64,000 bases of DNA from Mesorhizobium sp. Root554 (GCF_001427025.1 NZ_LMGA01000001.1:3174017-3238016); one strand, 5' to 3'; positions 48,573 to 59,022 are shown, numbered from the stretch's first letter. Notes: generated by a model not told the origin, from the letters alone. Program-made: numbers and translations.

Positions 48573-49486
48573 CGCGCGGTCTTTCTCAAGGATTGCAGCC
48601 GCCAGCGTTGCTGTGGGTCGGCCACGGTTCGCGCCCAGCTGGACAGGATGTTCAGGGACAGGGTGGTGAGGAGGATGGCCAGGCCCGGCCAGAACGCGAT
48701 CCACCAGGCCGTCGCCAGGTAACCGCGGCCGTTGGCGACCATGGCGCCCCAGGTGAAGTCCGGCGGCTGGATGCCGAGACCGAGGAAACTCAGTGCGGAT
48801 TCCGTCAGGATCACGGTTGCGAAGTCGATCGCGGCGATGGTCACCAGCGTCGGCAGTGCCAGCGGCGCGATGTGCCGCAACAGGATTCTCGTCGAACTCG
48901 CACCCATCGACCTGGCGGCGCTGACGAACATGCGCTCGCGCAGTTCCAGCACCTCGGCGCGCGCCGTCCTGATGAAGATAGGCATGCGCGTGATGGCCAG
49001 CACGATGATGAGATTGAGCATGCTGGGGCCGAGCGTATAGAGGACGATCAGCGCCAGGAGCAGCGAGGGAAAGCTCATGATCACGTCCGCCAGCCGCTGG
49101 ATGACATGGCTGTACCAGCGCTCGGAATAGCCGGCGATGAGGCCGAGCGTGCCGCCGACGATCATCGAGCAGAGAACGGCGGCGGCGGCGATGGTCAGCG
49201 TCTTTTGCGCGCCGACGATGAGCCTGGCCAGGATCGGCCGTCCCAGCGTGTCCGCTCCCAGTACGTAGAGCCAGCCCTGTTGCACCGAAAAGGGCGGCAG
49301 GTTGCGTTGGCGCAGACCGAGCTTGGCGGCCTGTTCGCCGACCAGCAGCGGCCCGAGCAGGACACAGAGCAGCAGCAGCGCCAGGAACAGCGCCGCGACC
49401 AGGGCAAGCTTGTCGCGGCTGAGGTAGATCGCCAGCTGCCGCAGGTTCCCCGGCGACTTCCGCGATGGCAAGGTCAGATCGGTCAT
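48569..49486 (-). CDS. ABC transporter permease (DppC family)
   Basis: 305-aa membrane protein with an N-terminal TM helix (residues about 22-45) and five further helices. The BPD_transp_1 core has the EAA-type loop RMFVSAARSMGASSTRILLRHI. It pairs with the DppB-type permease 17 nt upstream and the fused ATPase downstream. Substrate not defined by sequence. Confidence 0.92.
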   Translation of the reverse strand: MTDLTLPSRKSPGNLRQLAIYLSRDKLALVAALFLALLLLCVLLGPLLVGEQAAKLGLRQRNLPPFSVQQGWLYVLGADTLGRPILARLIVGAQKTLTIAAAAVLCSMIVGGTLGLIAGYSERWYSHVIQRLADVIMSFPSLLLALIVLYTLGPSMLNLIIVLAITRMPIFIRTARAEVLELRERMFVSAARSMGASSTRILLRHIAPLALPTLVTIAAIDFATVILTESALSFLGLGIQPPDFTWGAMVANGRGYLATAWWIAFWPGLAILLTTLSLNILSSWARTVADPQQRWRLQSLRKTAR

Positions 49487-49503
49487 CGTCGCGCTCTCCC
49501 GGC

Positions 49504-50421
49504 CTAGTAGCGGATGCGTGGATCGAGACCGACATAGAGCAGGTCGATCGCGATATTGACGATGAAGATGGCGATTGCGGTCACCAGGATCGTCGACTGG
49601 ACCACGGCGAAGTCGCGCTGGATGATCGAGTCGATCATCAGCTTGCCGATGCCCGGCCAGCCGAAAATGGTCTCGACGACCACGGCTCCGTTGATCAGCC
49701 CGGTGGTGAGATCGCCCGCCACCGTGACGACCGGCAGCAGCGAGTTCCTCAGCGCATGGCCGAAGATGATCTTGCGCCGCTTCATGCCCTTGGCATGGGC
49801 GGTCTTGATGTAGGGCGATGCCAGCGCCGAGATCATGGTGCCGCGCACGACCTGCACCAGCAATCCGAACGGACGCAGCATCAGGACGAAGACCGGCATG
49901 ATCCAGTGAAGGATGCTTCCCGTGCCTGAAGTCGGCAGGAGACCCAGGCCCACCGCGAAGACGAGGATGCCGACGATGGCGATCCAGAAATCCGGCGTGC
50001 TGGCGCCTGCCAGCGAGACCAGGCCGGCGATGCGATCGAACAGGCTGCCGGGGCGGGCGGCGGCGAGGGCGCCGACGAGAATGGCCAGCAGGATCGACAG
50101 GGTCATGGCCACGACCGCAAGCTTGAGCGTCTGCGGAAAGGCCTCCAGCGCCACGTCGATGGCCGAGCGGTGTTGCCGCAGCGACTCGCCGAAATCGAAC
50201 GACAGCAGGTCGCGGAGATACTGGAAGAACTGCACGTAAAGGGGCTGGTCCAGCCCGTTCAGCCGCGCGAAGGCTTCGCGGGCCTCGACGCTGGAATCCA
50301 GAGGAAGGTAGAGCGCCGACGGATCACCGGTCAAACGGGTGAGGAAGAAGACGAGCGTCAACAGGCCGATCACGGAAAGGATGCTGTGATATGCCCGCCG
50401 CCCGATATAGCCGAGCATCAT
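49504..50421 (-). CDS. ABC transporter permease (DppB family)
   Basis: 305-aa membrane protein with about six TM helices. The N-terminal IGRRAYHSILSVIGLLTLVFFLTRLTGDP is typical of DppB, and the EAA loop is KTAHAKGMKRRKIIFGHALRN. It follows the substrate-binding protein gene after 76 nt that contain a strong hairpin. Confidence 0.92.
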   Translation of the reverse strand: MMLGYIGRRAYHSILSVIGLLTLVFFLTRLTGDPSALYLPLDSSVEAREAFARLNGLDQPLYVQFFQYLRDLLSFDFGESLRQHRSAIDVALEAFPQTLKLAVVAMTLSILLAILVGALAAARPGSLFDRIAGLVSLAGASTPDFWIAIVGILVFAVGLGLLPTSGTGSILHWIMPVFVLMLRPFGLLVQVVRGTMISALASPYIKTAHAKGMKRRKIIFGHALRNSLLPVVTVAGDLTTGLINGAVVVETIFGWPGIGKLMIDSIIQRDFAVVQSTILVTAIAIFIVNIAIDLLYVGLDPRIRY

Positions 50422-50450
50422 GCGGAGCCTCTGAATTCGCTTTAAGGTCA

Positions 50451-50483
50451 GGCGAAGCGCGGAAGGTCATCCCGCGCTTCGCC
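50451..50483 (-). other. Intercistronic 12-bp hairpin after the binding-protein gene
   Basis: Perfect 12-bp inverted repeat GGCGAAGCGCGG / CCGCGCTTCGCC with a 9-nt loop, 15 nt after the binding-protein stop and 30 nt before the permease start. No U-tract follows on the minus strand, so it is better read as a 3'-end-protecting or partial-termination element that keeps the binding protein at higher levels than the membrane components. Confidence 0.7.
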
Positions 50484-50497
50484 CTTGTTGCGGTCGC

Positions 50498-52006
50498 TCA
50501 GTTCTTGAGGCCGATATTGGCCAGCGGGATTTCGCTGTTGGTCGTGATGTCCGGCTTCCAGTCCAGGCGCTTGCCGACGCGGGTGTAGCCGATCATATGG
50601 AACATGGGGATGTCGGTCACCACATCGTTGCGCACCTTGTCGAAGATGGCCTTGAAGTTCGCCGTGCGAGCCTCCCCGGTGGAGGCCATCGCCTCGGCGA
50701 CCTGCTTGTCGAGCGCAGGATCGCTGACGGTCGAATAGCTGCCGTTCGAGGTGTAGAAGATCGGGATGGTAAAGGCGGCGTCGCCCTTGTTGTTGTCGTG
50801 CATCATCTGCAGGAGGTTCGGACCGCGGCCTTCCGGGAATGGCTTCTGCAGGAAACGCAGCCAGTCGTTCACGTCGAGCATGGTCAGCTTCACGTTCAGC
50901 CCGACATCCTGCCACATGGCCATCATGGCTTCCATGGCTTCGGCGCCGTTCGGGTAGATGCCGTTGCGGCCGATGAGTTCGATCTCCGTATCGACCGGCA
51001 CGCCGGCGGCCTTGGCCTCGGCAATCAGCGCGCGCGCCTTCTCGGCGTCGTACGGCCATGGCTCCAGCTTGTCGTCGTGGCCGTTGATTCCGGGGACCGA
51101 CATCTGCGAGGCGCGCTTGGCGTCGGCGCCAAACAATTGCCCCAGGCCTTCCCAGTCGATGGCGAGGTTCAGGGCCTTGCGGATGCGAACATCGTCCAGT
51201 GGCGCAAAGCCGGCGTCGATACGAATCGCCGTCGTCTCGGAGTTCAGATAGGCGAAATCCGTCTCCGGATTGCTGGCGTCCTGTGCGGCGATGGAAGGCG
51301 TGAGGTCAGCTTCGCCGGTCTCGACCATGGCGGCGCGGATGGACGATTCCGGACGCCAGACATAGCTCGCCTTGGTGATGGCCGGCTTCTTGCCCCAATA
51401 GCCGTCGAACGCGTCGATCACGACGGTCTGCGGCGTGAAGCTGGAAAGCTTGAACGGCCCGGTTCCGACCGGATCGTTGACCGCCTTGTCCACCGGCGTG
51501 TTCGGCGAGACGATCATGACGACGCTGAGCAGGGTAGGCAGGATGGGCTGCGGCTTGTCCGACTTGATCTCGACCGTCAGATCATCGATCGCCTTGACCG
51601 TCAGCTTGGCGTCGCCGAACTTGGCGATGTTGCTGCAGGTCAGCTTGCCGCCGGTCATGCGCTCGATGGAGAACTTCACCGCCTCGGCGTTGAACGGCGC
51701 GCCGTCCTGGAATTTCACCCCTTCGCGCAGCTTGAGCGTCCAGGTGTTCGGATCCGTCTGCTTCCACTCCGTCGCCAGGCTTGGCTTCGGCTGGCCGGAC
51801 GCCGCGTCGATGACGGTCAGCGGCTCGACCACGTTGCGGCTGAGGATCTGGCCGACATTGGTGATGATGGTGCCGCAGGGCTCCAGGTTCGCCGGCTGTT
51901 CCGGCAGCACGATGCGGACCTCGGTTGCGTTCTGCGCCATGGCCGAGCCGGCCCAGCCGGCTGCGAGCAGGGCACCTGCCATGATTCGAATACTTGCACT
52001 TCCCAT
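50498..52006 (-). CDS. ABC transporter substrate-binding protein (family 5)
   Basis: 502-aa periplasmic protein of the SBP_bac_5 family (peptide, nickel, opine or oligosaccharide binding). A signal peptide spans residues 1-24 (MAGALLAAGWAGSAMA then QNA). Internal segments typical of the family are TWTLKLREGVKFQDGAPFNAEAVKFSIER-like text and FKLSSFTPQTVVIDAFDGYWG. Its neighbours (KdgD-type dehydratase, GntR regulator) suggest a sugar-acid-derived or conjugated ligand, but this is inference. Confidence 0.9.
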   Translation of the reverse strand: MGSASIRIMAGALLAAGWAGSAMAQNATEVRIVLPEQPANLEPCGTIITNVGQILSRNVVEPLTVIDAASGQPKPSLATEWKQTDPNTWTLKLREGVKFQDGAPFNAEAVKFSIERMTGGKLTCSNIAKFGDAKLTVKAIDDLTVEIKSDKPQPILPTLLSVVMIVSPNTPVDKAVNDPVGTGPFKLSSFTPQTVVIDAFDGYWGKKPAITKASYVWRPESSIRAAMVETGEADLTPSIAAQDASNPETDFAYLNSETTAIRIDAGFAPLDDVRIRKALNLAIDWEGLGQLFGADAKRASQMSVPGINGHDDKLEPWPYDAEKARALIAEAKAAGVPVDTEIELIGRNGIYPNGAEAMEAMMAMWQDVGLNVKLTMLDVNDWLRFLQKPFPEGRGPNLLQMMHDNNKGDAAFTIPIFYTSNGSYSTVSDPALDKQVAEAMASTGEARTANFKAIFDKVRNDVVTDIPMFHMIGYTRVGKRLDWKPDITTNSEIPLANIGLKN

Positions 52007-52080
52007 TGCATTCCTCCCGATTGAAACAATGAACTTTTAAGCAGTGACACCGTCCTCCCGGCGTCTGGAAAACGGCTGGA

Positions 52081-53040
<960 letters not shown>

Positions 53041-53050
53041 TTAAGATGAG

Positions 53051-53803
53051 TCAACCTTGGCCTTCGGATTTCTGGTTCGGTCTCCAGGAGGTCAGGGAGC
53101 GATAGCGCTTGATGCCGGTGACGAGGTGCCGACGCATGGCTTCGCGCGCCCGTTCCGGGTCGCGCGCCAGGATCGCGTCGGCGATCTCCCGATGCTCCAG
53201 CAGGATTGGCTCGTCCCGGCTGGGCAGCGGATCGACCCCGCCCATTACCGTGCGGAACTTCACGCGCGGGATCATGCGGCGCCCGACATGCTCGAGAAAG
53301 GTGCGGAAGCGGGCATTGTTGGTGGCCGTGGCGATGGCCATGTGGAAATGGAAGTCGGCTTCGGCGGTCGAGCCTCCTTGCGCGACCAGCGAGGCGAAAT
53401 TGTCGACCTGTGCCAGGATTTCGGCCTCCTGGGCGGGCGAACTCCTTGCCGCCGCCAGCCCCGCGGCTTCGACCTCGATAGCGATGCGAAGCTCCAGTTC
53501 CTCGATGATATCGGAAATCTTGTCGGTCTCGCTGGTGAACAGCTTCAGCGCCGGATCTGTCTGGCGCGGTCCGATGACGAAGACGCCGGCCCCTTGGCGG
53601 GATTCGACCAGCCCGTCGGCGCGCAAGGCGGCAATGGCTTCGCGGATCACGGTGCGGCTGAAGCCGAACCGGTCGATCAGCGCGGGCTCGGTCGGCAATT
53701 TGTCGCCCGGCGCGTAATAGCCGGCTTCAATTTGCGCCCGCAGGGCATCGGATACCCGCGACGACAGAGTACGGCGCGCGCCTTGCCGATCTGATCCTTG
53801 CAT
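53051..53803 (-). CDS. FadR-type GntR-family transcriptional regulator
   Basis: 250-aa regulator. The N-terminal winged helix-turn-helix (LPTEPALIDRFGFSRTVIREAIAALRADGLVESRQGAGVFV, cited in parts: LPTEPAL, SRTVIREAI, GLVESRQGAGVFV) covers about residues 10-80. The C-terminal FCD all-helical ligand-binding domain has EAEILAQV, DFHFHMAIA and EHREIADAI, with the three His and Asp metal-site pattern. It heads the operon and likely represses it until a sugar-acid-related effector binds. ATG 53803 has GGAGGTGTC directly upstream. Confidence 0.92.
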   Translation of the reverse strand: MQGSDRQGARRTLSSRVSDALRAQIEAGYYAPGDKLPTEPALIDRFGFSRTVIREAIAALRADGLVESRQGAGVFVIGPRQTDPALKLFTSETDKISDIIEELELRIAIEVEAAGLAAARSSPAQEAEILAQVDNFASLVAQGGSTAEADFHFHMAIATATNNARFRTFLEHVGRRMIPRVKFRTVMGGVDPLPSRDEPILLEHREIADAILARDPERAREAMRRHLVTGIKRYRSLTSWRPNQKSEGQG

Positions 53804-54360
53804 GACACCTCCAAGGCGATCGAAAAGATAAAGTCGTACTATGAATTACGAATCCGGATCGCAATTGATCTTATGGAGGAAAGCCGGATTTGTAAAACGG
53901 CGCTGTTGAATTATCACCCGCTCGGCGCCGGCAGGGCGGGCTTTCCTTCTCCTTCGACACCGGATCCGCGGCATTTGTTTCGTGACCTTCTGACCTAGGC
54001 TACCATCTCCTGGACCCGGTCAGACTTTGTCATCTGCTTGCTGTCAGGTGCGCCATCGACATGACGCAGCGCGGAGGCGCCGATGCCTAATCACTATGAA
54101 AATGTTGCCGGTCGGGCTTTATAGGCGTCGCGCCGCTTCTCAGCGGCTGCGTGCCGACCGATGGCTGACCGTACGCCGACGGGCTCCGCTGACTTTTTGC
54201 GGTGCTGACGTGGATGTTCCAGCGCCACAACCAGCCGCAACCAGTATACATCTCATGCGTGAGATCGTTCATGAAATGTTCTTGATTTGACCCTTGAACT
54301 ATGCTTGTCTTCGCCTGGACGATCATTCTGGGTTGCGGACAATCCGCTGCGGGGACGGCA
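53804..54360. other. Intergenic region between gntR and yifB
   Basis: 557 bp without a convincing gene. Its left part holds the gntR promoter and operator. At 54096-54165 a short sequence reads like a lipoprotein signal (MKMLPVGLY, then, after a one-base frame shift, GVAPLLSGCVPTDG) but is not continuous. Open frames at 53798-53998 and 54027-54290 lack good ribosome sites and family features and are not called. Confidence 0.6.
53832..53847 (+). promoter_or_regulatory. Candidate GntR operator upstream of the gntR gene
   Basis: AGTCGTACTATGAATT, 29-44 bp upstream of the regulator's ATG. It overlaps the inverted repeat TCGTA-N8-TACGA (53834-53851) and shares 13 of 16 bases with the site upstream of kdgD. 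Autoregulation is inferred. Confidence 0.5.
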
Positions 54361-55890
54361 ATGGTTTCGCGTGTGCGCACAGTAGCCTTTCAGGGCATCG
54401 AGGCCGTGCCTGTCGATGTTCAGGTGATGGTCGCGCCCGGCAAGGTCGGCATGTCGATCGTCGGGCTTCCCGACAAGGCGGTCGCCGAGAGCCGGGAGCG
54501 CGTTCAGGCGGCGCTTCATGCGTCGGGACTGTCGATGCCGGCCAAGAAGGTGACGGTCAACCTCGCTCCGGCGGATCTTCCCAAGGAAGGCAGCCACTAC
54601 GACCTTCCCATCGCGCTCGGGCTGATGGCGTCATTGGGCGCCATACCCGGCGACATGCTGGCCGGCTTCGTCGTGCTGGGTGAATTGTCGCTCGACGGGA
54701 CAATCACGGCGGTGGCCGGGGCGCTTCCGGCGGCGATCGGCGCCAATGCGGATGGCAGGGGATTGATCTGCCCGCATGGCTGCGGCCCGGAGGCGGCATG
54801 GGCGGGATCGGAAATCGATATTCTGGCGCCCCGCAGCCTGATCGCCATCGCCAATCATTTCCGCGGCACGCAGGTTCTGTCGCGGCCCGAACCCGGCACG
54901 CGCGCGCCGGCGTCCGGCCTGCCGGACCTCGCCGACATCAAGGGCCAGGAGAGCGCCAAGCGGGCGCTGGAAGTGGCCGCAGCCGGCGGCCACAACCTCT
55001 TGATGATCGGCCCGCCGGGTTCTGGCAAGTCGATGCTGGCACAGCGTCTGCCGTCCATATTGCCGCCGTTGGCGCCGAAGGAACTGCTCGAAGTGTCGAT
55101 GATCGCTTCCGTCGCCGGCGAACTTGCCGAAGGCAGGCTGACCGATCGGCGGCCCTTCCGCGCGCCGCATCATTCGGCGTCGATGGCGGCGATGGTGGGC
55201 GGCGGTTTGCGGGCGAGGCCGGGCGAGGTGTCGCTTGCCCATCACGGCGTGCTGTTCCTTGATGAGTTTCCCGAGTTTTCGCCGCAGACGCTGGATGCCT
55301 TGCGCCAGCCGCTGGAATCGGGAGAGTGCATGATTGCCCGCGCCAATCATCGCATCACCTATCCGGCCCGCATCCAGCTCGTCGCCGCCATGAATCCGTG
55401 CCGATGCGGCATGGCCGGCGAACCCGGCTACCGCTGCGCGCGCGGCGAGCGCTGCCGTGGCGATTATCAGGCGCGTATTTCCGGTCCGCTGCTGGACCGC
55501 ATCGACTTGCGCGTCGATGTGCCGGCCGTTGCCGCCAGCGATATGCTGCGCCCGGGCAAGGCGGAGACGAGCGCGGCGGTCGCCGCCCGCGTCGCCACAG
55601 CCCGCGCCGTGCAGCGGGCGCGTTTTGAAAGGCTGGGCGTGGCCGCCAGCACCAACGCGCAATGTGCGGCTTCGGCAATCGAGGAAGTCGCGCTGCCCGA
55701 CGCCGCAGGCCGGGCGCTGTTGCAGGATGCCAGCGAAAAGTTCGGATTTTCGGCCCGCGCCTATCATCGGGTTCTCAAGGTTGCCCGTACGCTGGCCGAC
55801 CTGGACGGCAGTGAAAACATCGGCCGCATTCATCTGGCTGAGGCGATTTCCTACCGGATGGCGACGGATCGTATGGCGCAGGCGGCCTGA
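54361..55890 (+). CDS. YifB/ComM-family magnesium-chelatase-like AAA+ ATPase
   Basis: 509-aa protein with an N-terminal Lon-protease-like (ChlI) domain (MVSRVRTVAFQGIEAVPVDV; VGLPDKAVAESRERV), an AAA+ core with Walker A GPPGSGKS at about residues 222-229, Walker B LFLDEFPEF, and a C-terminal Mg-chelatase domain. Homologues (ComM, RadA-like helicase function) promote branch migration during natural transformation; non-competent bacteria also carry it. ATG 54361 is chosen over upstream in-frame codons because the family begins at this methionine. Confidence 0.92.
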   Translation: MVSRVRTVAFQGIEAVPVDVQVMVAPGKVGMSIVGLPDKAVAESRERVQAALHASGLSMPAKKVTVNLAPADLPKEGSHYDLPIALGLMASLGAIPGDMLAGFVVLGELSLDGTITAVAGALPAAIGANADGRGLICPHGCGPEAAWAGSEIDILAPRSLIAIANHFRGTQVLSRPEPGTRAPASGLPDLADIKGQESAKRALEVAAAGGHNLLMIGPPGSGKSMLAQRLPSILPPLAPKELLEVSMIASVAGELAEGRLTDRRPFRAPHHSASMAAMVGGGLRARPGEVSLAHHGVLFLDEFPEFSPQTLDALRQPLESGECMIARANHRITYPARIQLVAAMNPCRCGMAGEPGYRCARGERCRGDYQARISGPLLDRIDLRVDVPAVAASDMLRPGKAETSAAVAARVATARAVQRARFERLGVAASTNAQCAASAIEEVALPDAAGRALLQDASEKFGFSARAYHRVLKVARTLADLDGSENIGRIHLAEAISYRMATDRMAQAA

Positions 55891-55952
55891 TCCCTCACTC
55901 GTAGCCGGCAGCTGGAGGTTTCAGTCCGAGGCGGCGCTGTTGTGATCGGAGA

Positions 55953-56576
55953 CTACTGGACCGAGCCCACCAGAATCTGCTGGCCGTCGCGGATCGAAAC
56001 CCAGCGGCCGGTGTTGTTGGCGGCCTGCCGCTTGAGGAAGCGGTATCCGGTCTCGTCCCAGAGCCTGACCTTGTCGGTCAGATTGTCGAGAATGTAGTCG
56101 CCCTTGTTGGTCCGCACGGTCAGGACCGCATGGCCTTCGCCATCAGGCTTGCGCACGACGGTGATCAGGAGATCGGCCAGCGACATGCCGAGCCTGTTGA
56201 GCCGGCGGCGCTTTTCCAGGACGTAATCTTCGCAATCGCCGACGCCGCTGTCGGGAAAGGCCCAGACTTCATCCTTGCCGTAAATGTCGATGTCGTTCAT
56301 CGGCTTGACTGCGGCATTGACCGCTGCGGTCACGCCGGCCAGCTGCCGCCAGAGCGTTTCGGTCATCGAGGCGGGGCCGGTATTGGCGAGCTTTATGGAG
56401 CATTCCGCCGGATTGGCCTTGCAGAAATCATAGTGGCCGATCGGCTGCGAGGTGATGCTGCCCGTCGCCATCGACGCGGACGCCGATGTCGCATCCGCTG
56501 CCCAGACTCCCGCCGTCAGGCCAACCGCAATTGCTGCGCAATAGCGCAGGCCGCGCGCCACCAGTGAGGAAACCAT
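55953..56576 (-). CDS. Bacterial transglutaminase-like cysteine peptidase (BTLCP family)
   Basis: 207-aa exported protein. A signal peptide spans about residues 1-33. The catalytic Cys is in SGVGDCEDYVLEKRRRL, His in GEGHAVLTVRT and Asp/Asn in DYILDNLTD, as in the LapG-related BTLCP (DUF920) family of proteobacteria. LapG cleaves biofilm adhesins under c-di-GMP control; whether this member does is unknown and no LapD gene is adjacent. A 210-bp gap separates it from phaZ upstream on the same strand. Confidence 0.88.
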   Translation of the reverse strand: MVSSLVARGLRYCAAIAVGLTAGVWAADATSASASMATGSITSQPIGHYDFCKANPAECSIKLANTGPASMTETLWRQLAGVTAAVNAAVKPMNDIDIYGKDEVWAFPDSGVGDCEDYVLEKRRRLNRLGMSLADLLITVVRKPDGEGHAVLTVRTNKGDYILDNLTDKVRLWDETGYRFLKRQAANNTGRWVSIRDGQQILVGSVQ

Positions 56577-56786
56577 TGTCCCCGCGAACCCCTGTTGTTA
56601 ACGAAACGTTAAGGGGGTTTCACACTTCGTGTCAATTGAAGGAATGGCCTGCATCACGTCATGGTTACTGACTGCGGGGCGACAGCGGCTATTGTGCAAC
56701 AGCCGCCTTGAATCGCCGAATTGTCATGGGACATGCTCCGTCTGCATGACGGGCTTGGTCGCATGGGCATCTCAGATGCGCTCAAT

Positions 56787-58064
56787 TCAGGGTTTGAACG
56801 CCTGAACCGCCTTGGCTTTGGCCGGAACGCCCGTATTGCGTCCATAGCTGGTGATGAAATCGACGATGCGCGGCACGATCTCGGCGCGGAAACGCGAGCC
56901 GTTGAACACGCCGTAATGTCCGACCGCCGGCTGCATGTAGTGCGCCTTCATGTCGGCGGGCAGACCGGCGCAGAGGCCATGCGCCGCCTCCGTCTGGCCG
57001 AGCCCTGAAATATCGTCGTTCTCGCCTTCGACGGTGAAAAGCGCCACATTGCGGATCTTTCCGGGATCGACCGGAACACCACGATAGGTCATTTCGCCCT
57101 TGGGCAAGGCATGGCGGATGAAAACCGTGTCGACTGTCTGCAGGTAGAATTCCGCCGTCAGGTCCATCACCGCCAGATATTCGTCGTAGAAGTCGCGGTG
57201 CTTCTCCGCCCCGTCGCCGTCATGCTTCACGAGGTTCATGAAGAAGTCCTTGTGAGCGATGATGTGGCGGTCGAGGTTCATGGTCATGAAGCCCGAGAGT
57301 TGCAGGAAGCCGGGGTAGACCTCGCGGCCAAAGCCCGGCACCGGCCACGGCGCCGTCATGATGACATTGTCGCGGAACCAGTCGAGGTCCTTGTCCTTGG
57401 CCAGCAGGTTCACCGCCGTCGGGTTGCGGCGGGTGTCGATGGGGCCGCCCATCAACGTCATCGTGGCCGGCGAGAAGCGATCTCCCTCGGCCTCCATGAT
57501 CGAAACCGCGGCTAGCACCGGCACGGAAGGCTGGCACACGGCCATCACATGGGTGTCGGGTCCGAGTGCGTGAAACATATCGATGACGTAGTCGATATAG
57601 TCGTCGAGATCGAAGCGGCCTGCCGAAACCGGCACCGTGCGGGCGTCGATCCAGTCGGTGATGTAGACCTCGGCGTGCGGCAGCATGGCCTCGACCGTGC
57701 CGCGCAGCAGCGTCGCATAATGCCCGGACATCGGCGCGACGATCAGCAGCTTGGGATCGGCCCGCCGTCCGGCCGGTACCTCGCGCTCGAAATGGATCAG
57801 CCTGCAGAAGGGCTTCGACCAGACGGTCTTCTCTTTAACGGGGACCGTCTTCCAGTCGACGATCGTGCTGGTCAGCCCGAATTGCGGCTTGCCGTACCGG
57901 CGGGTTGTGCGCTCGAACAATTCGGCGCTTGCAGCCACCGAGCGGCCCCATGGCGTATGCGACAAGGGGTTCAGCGGATTGCTGTAGAGCAGGCGCGTCG
58001 CCTCGGCAAAAGCGCGCGCTGGCTGCAGTGCAGCATGGTTCATCTCGTAAAGTTGGTAAAACAT
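56787..58064 (-). CDS. phaZ: Intracellular polyhydroxybutyrate depolymerase
   Basis: 425-aa PhaZ that degrades native PHB granules inside the cell. The lipase-box-like motif is VMAVCQPS with Cys177 as the nucleophile, typical of the intracellular PhaZ1 family. The remaining triad members lie in VEGENDDI and VGHYGVFNG. No signal peptide, consistent with cytoplasmic granules. ATG 58064 (MFYQLYEMNH) is the family start; an upstream in-frame extension of 19 codons is not supported. It is monocistronic, 233 bp after rlpA. Confidence 0.92.
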   Translation of the reverse strand: MFYQLYEMNHAALQPARAFAEATRLLYSNPLNPLSHTPWGRSVAASAELFERTTRRYGKPQFGLTSTIVDWKTVPVKEKTVWSKPFCRLIHFEREVPAGRRADPKLLIVAPMSGHYATLLRGTVEAMLPHAEVYITDWIDARTVPVSAGRFDLDDYIDYVIDMFHALGPDTHVMAVCQPSVPVLAAVSIMEAEGDRFSPATMTLMGGPIDTRRNPTAVNLLAKDKDLDWFRDNVIMTAPWPVPGFGREVYPGFLQLSGFMTMNLDRHIIAHKDFFMNLVKHDGDGAEKHRDFYDEYLAVMDLTAEFYLQTVDTVFIRHALPKGEMTYRGVPVDPGKIRNVALFTVEGENDDISGLGQTEAAHGLCAGLPADMKAHYMQPAVGHYGVFNGSRFRAEIVPRIVDFITSYGRNTGVPAKAKAVQAFKP

Positions 58065-58247
58065 CGAAACTCCCGCTGCTCTATGCCAAGGAAAGGACGA
58101 CAGGCGGCGCCGAGCTTCCAATATCTCATAGGGAAGTTAGCAAGAATTTGCTGCAGCGCAATAGATCGTCGCGGAACTGTCATGCAGCGGGCGAGGGGCG
58201 TGGGCGGCGCACTTCCATCAAGCGAACGCAATTGGCGGATTTCGGAC

Positions 58248-58274
58248 GAAAAAAGCGCCGTACACCGGCGCTTT
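58248..58274 (-). terminator. Intrinsic terminator after the RlpA-like gene
   Basis: Minus-strand hairpin AAAGCGCCG / CGGCGCTTT (58252-58274) followed by TTTTTTC. It lies 24 bases beyond the gene's stop. Confidence 0.85.
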
Positions 58275-58297
58275 GATCGTTGAACTGCTGTTTCGGG

Positions 58298-58657
58298 CTA
58301 GACTTGCGCCATGCAGACCGAGGCATGGCCGGATTTGATGATCCCGATGCGGCTCGCGGCGCCCTTCGAAAGGTCGAGCACGCGTCCCTTGATGAAGGGG
58401 CCCCGGTCGTTGATGCGGACCACGACGCTCTTGCCGTTTTTCTTGTTGGTCACCTTGAGACGGGTGCCGAAAGGCAGGCTTCGGTGCGCGGCGGTCAGTG
58501 CCGAGGGATTCATGCGTTCGCCCGAAGCGGTGCGGGAGTGAAGCGCATACCATGAGGCGTGGCCGCATTGCGCGGCGGCGGGGGTGACCGAGGCGCTGAG
58601 CACAAGCCCGGCCACGGCAGCCGCGGAGAAAAGCGCGGCGCGTTTGTTGATAATCAT
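58298..58657 (-). CDS. RlpA-like double-psi beta-barrel protein
   Basis: 119-aa exported protein: signal peptide of about 29 residues ([18 protein letters not shown], then AAA-QCG), followed by a single RlpA/DPBB domain with [31 protein letters not shown] and [17 protein letters not shown], including the conserved Asp. RlpA proteins are lytic transglycosylases acting on naked glycan at septa; this short member lacks the SPOR domain and a lipobox, so its localisation differs from E. coli RlpA. Confidence 0.9.
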   Translation of the reverse strand: MIINKRAALFSAAAVAGLVLSASVTPAAAQCGHASWYALHSRTASGERMNPSALTAAHRSLPFGTRLKVTNKKNGKSVVVRINDRGPFIKGRVLDLSKGAASRIGIIKSGHASVCMAQV

Positions 58658-59022
58658 TCCTGGGAAACGTGCTCCATTGACAGATACGAAGCGTTAACCG
58701 ACGAAATGTGGCAGCAAATGCGGCTGTACCTTGGCAGTTCCATGTCGAAGGCACACGTTTGGAGTCATTGAGAAACAGTACGTCATGAAAAAATCCAAGA
58801 AAATCCTGCTGTATATCCTTGATGGCCTCGTGGCTTGCTCTGTGTACTGATGCGATATGAGCCTCGTTGCTCACTGCTCACAAAAGCCGATTGGATCAAT
58901 TTGAGGAATGATTCAGGCATATCTTATCCTAGCGTTGACACCCTGTGAAAACGACATCGCAAGCTTTTCGTGCGGGCGCTTTGCCGCATTGCATAAAGCC
59001 GGCGGCAGATCAGGATAGCGGC
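58658..59022. other. Divergent intergenic region rlpA-like / nasT
   Basis: 365 bp, more AT-rich than its surroundings, with no credible gene. A TTGACA hexamer at 58935-58940 could be the -35 element of a nasT promoter, but no good -10 at the right distance is seen. In-frame codons upstream of the nasT ATG (from 58945) lack similarity to the family. Confidence 0.55.

Noticed and set aside
48573..49535. Extension of the fused ATPase frame through the downstream permease gene
   Set aside because: The translation there is low-complexity and antiphase to a clear permease; the ATPase begins at 48572.
53798..53998. 66-aa open frame starting beside the gntR promoter
   Set aside because: It covers the regulator's ribosome site and candidate operator, has no ribosome site of its own that would not belong to gntR, and shows no recognisable feature.
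54027..54290. 87-aa open frame upstream of yifB
   Set aside because: Arg-rich composition, poor ribosome site and no family; only the lipobox-like fragment in another frame deserves mention.
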